Source: Chlamydiota bacterium (GTDB lineage: Bacteria > Chlamydiota > Chlamydiia > Chlamydiales > SM23-39). From it: 5,840 nt of DNA. Location of the stretch: contig JAJFML010000236.1 of NCBI GenBank assembly GCA_021772195.1, positions 1 through 5,840 on the forward strand, in the 5' to 3' direction. Positions within the stretch are counted from its first letter, which is position 1. Every line of letters starts with the position of its first letter. Position numbers and translations under genes: made by a program. The notes beneath the pieces are model-generated. The model was not told the DNA's origin. It did not search any database and worked only from the letters and a program-made list of their open reading frames with translations. This document shows positions 5,577 to 5,840 of this stretch, in pieces.

Positions 5577-5840
5577 AAATCAAATCTTGCAGAAATTCTT
5601 AAACCATGCAGATAGAGGTTTCCGTTTGGTAAAAAGCTGCCACCTCTGGACTGCGAAAGAGCAGATGTTCGAAACATATTCTGATCAAAAAAAACTTGGA
5701 AGAGATAGTCCGCTAAAAAGTCTAAATGATAATCACAATCATAGAGGTAGGTGCTCCACCCAAGGCCAAGGCCAATTTCTGTATGCGTTCTTAAATAGTT
5801 CTCATCATTGTGTTTCACAAAAAATCGGTTAGGTCCTACC
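5573..5840 (-). CDS. MOMP-like outer-membrane beta-barrel protein, C-terminal part, truncated by the window edge
   Basis: The frame is open to the right edge, so the last 88 residues are seen and the true start lies outside; a GTG at 5818 is internal, since codons reading VGPNRFF precede it. The visible part alternates polar and hydrophobic residues as in beta strands, with EIGLGLGWSTYLYDCDYHL followed by LADYLFQVFFDQNMFR, and ends in NLYLHGLRISARFDF. A terminal aromatic Phe after such a strand is the classic signal for BAM-dependent outer-membrane insertion. This layout, including the Cys in the penultimate hairpin and the 'NLYL-GL' last strand, fits the MOMP-like/Lpg1974 porins that are numerous in Simkania, Waddlia and relatives and is the main taxonomic clue here. 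Its role would be a general porin or cysteine-bearing coat protein. The barrel call is well supported; the exact family is recognised from memory. Confidence 0.75.
   Translation of the reverse strand, partial: VGPNRFFVKHNDENYLRTHTEIGLGLGWSTYLYDCDYHLDFLADYLFQVFFDQNMFRTSALSQSRGGSFLPNGNLYLHGLRISARFDF

Noticed and set aside
5600..5660. AGAGGT/ACCTCT complementary pair as a terminator for the MFS operon
   Set aside because: The loop is about 22 nt, the stem is 6 bp, no T-run follows, and it lies in coding sequence of the opposing gene.
5587..5832. Open frame of 81 codons on the + strand opposite the MOMP-like gene
   Set aside because: The - strand frame has a beta-barrel C-terminus ending in Phe and stays open to the edge; the + frame has no recognisable content.

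Overview
The window looks like an ordinary piece of chromosome from an environmental, amoeba-associated member of the Chlamydiota (Simkania/Waddlia/Parachlamydia type). The best clue is the right-edge gene, whose protein ends like the MOMP-like outer-membrane barrels that are expanded in those bacteria. The paired MFS carriers resemble those of intracellular bacteria such as Legionella and Coxiella. The assignment is an inference from family resemblance; a Legionella-like gammaproteobacterium is the main alternative. No rRNA, tRNA, CRISPR array, insertion sequence or phage gene was found.

Left part, + strand (1-1793): the C-terminal half of an EmrB/QacA-type (DHA2) drug exporter enters from the left edge. 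It is followed by a small hotdog-fold acyl-CoA thioesterase of the MenI/YdiI type. A very AT-rich gap with a good promoter and two inverted repeats comes next, then an unrecognised 102-residue protein closed by a strong intrinsic terminator.

Middle, - strand (1864-2949): a YnaI-like MscS-family mechanosensitive channel. It converges on the unknown gene, and its stop codon lies partly in that gene's terminator T-tract. A 93-bp divergent gap separates its start from the genes on the right.

Right part (3043-5840): two paralogous 12-helix MFS carriers form an operon with a 4-nt ATGA overlap. The second ends in a 4-nt tail-to-tail overlap (TTAA) with the MOMP-like gene entering from the right edge on the - strand.

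The genes share a membrane-transport theme (drug exporter, osmotic-release channel, two importer-type carriers, outer-membrane barrel) but do not form an evident pathway. I see no convincing new multi-gene system. The points most worth checking are the unknown small gene with its own promoter, terminator and an internal GC shift, the translationally coupled carrier pair, and the terminator-free convergent overlap.
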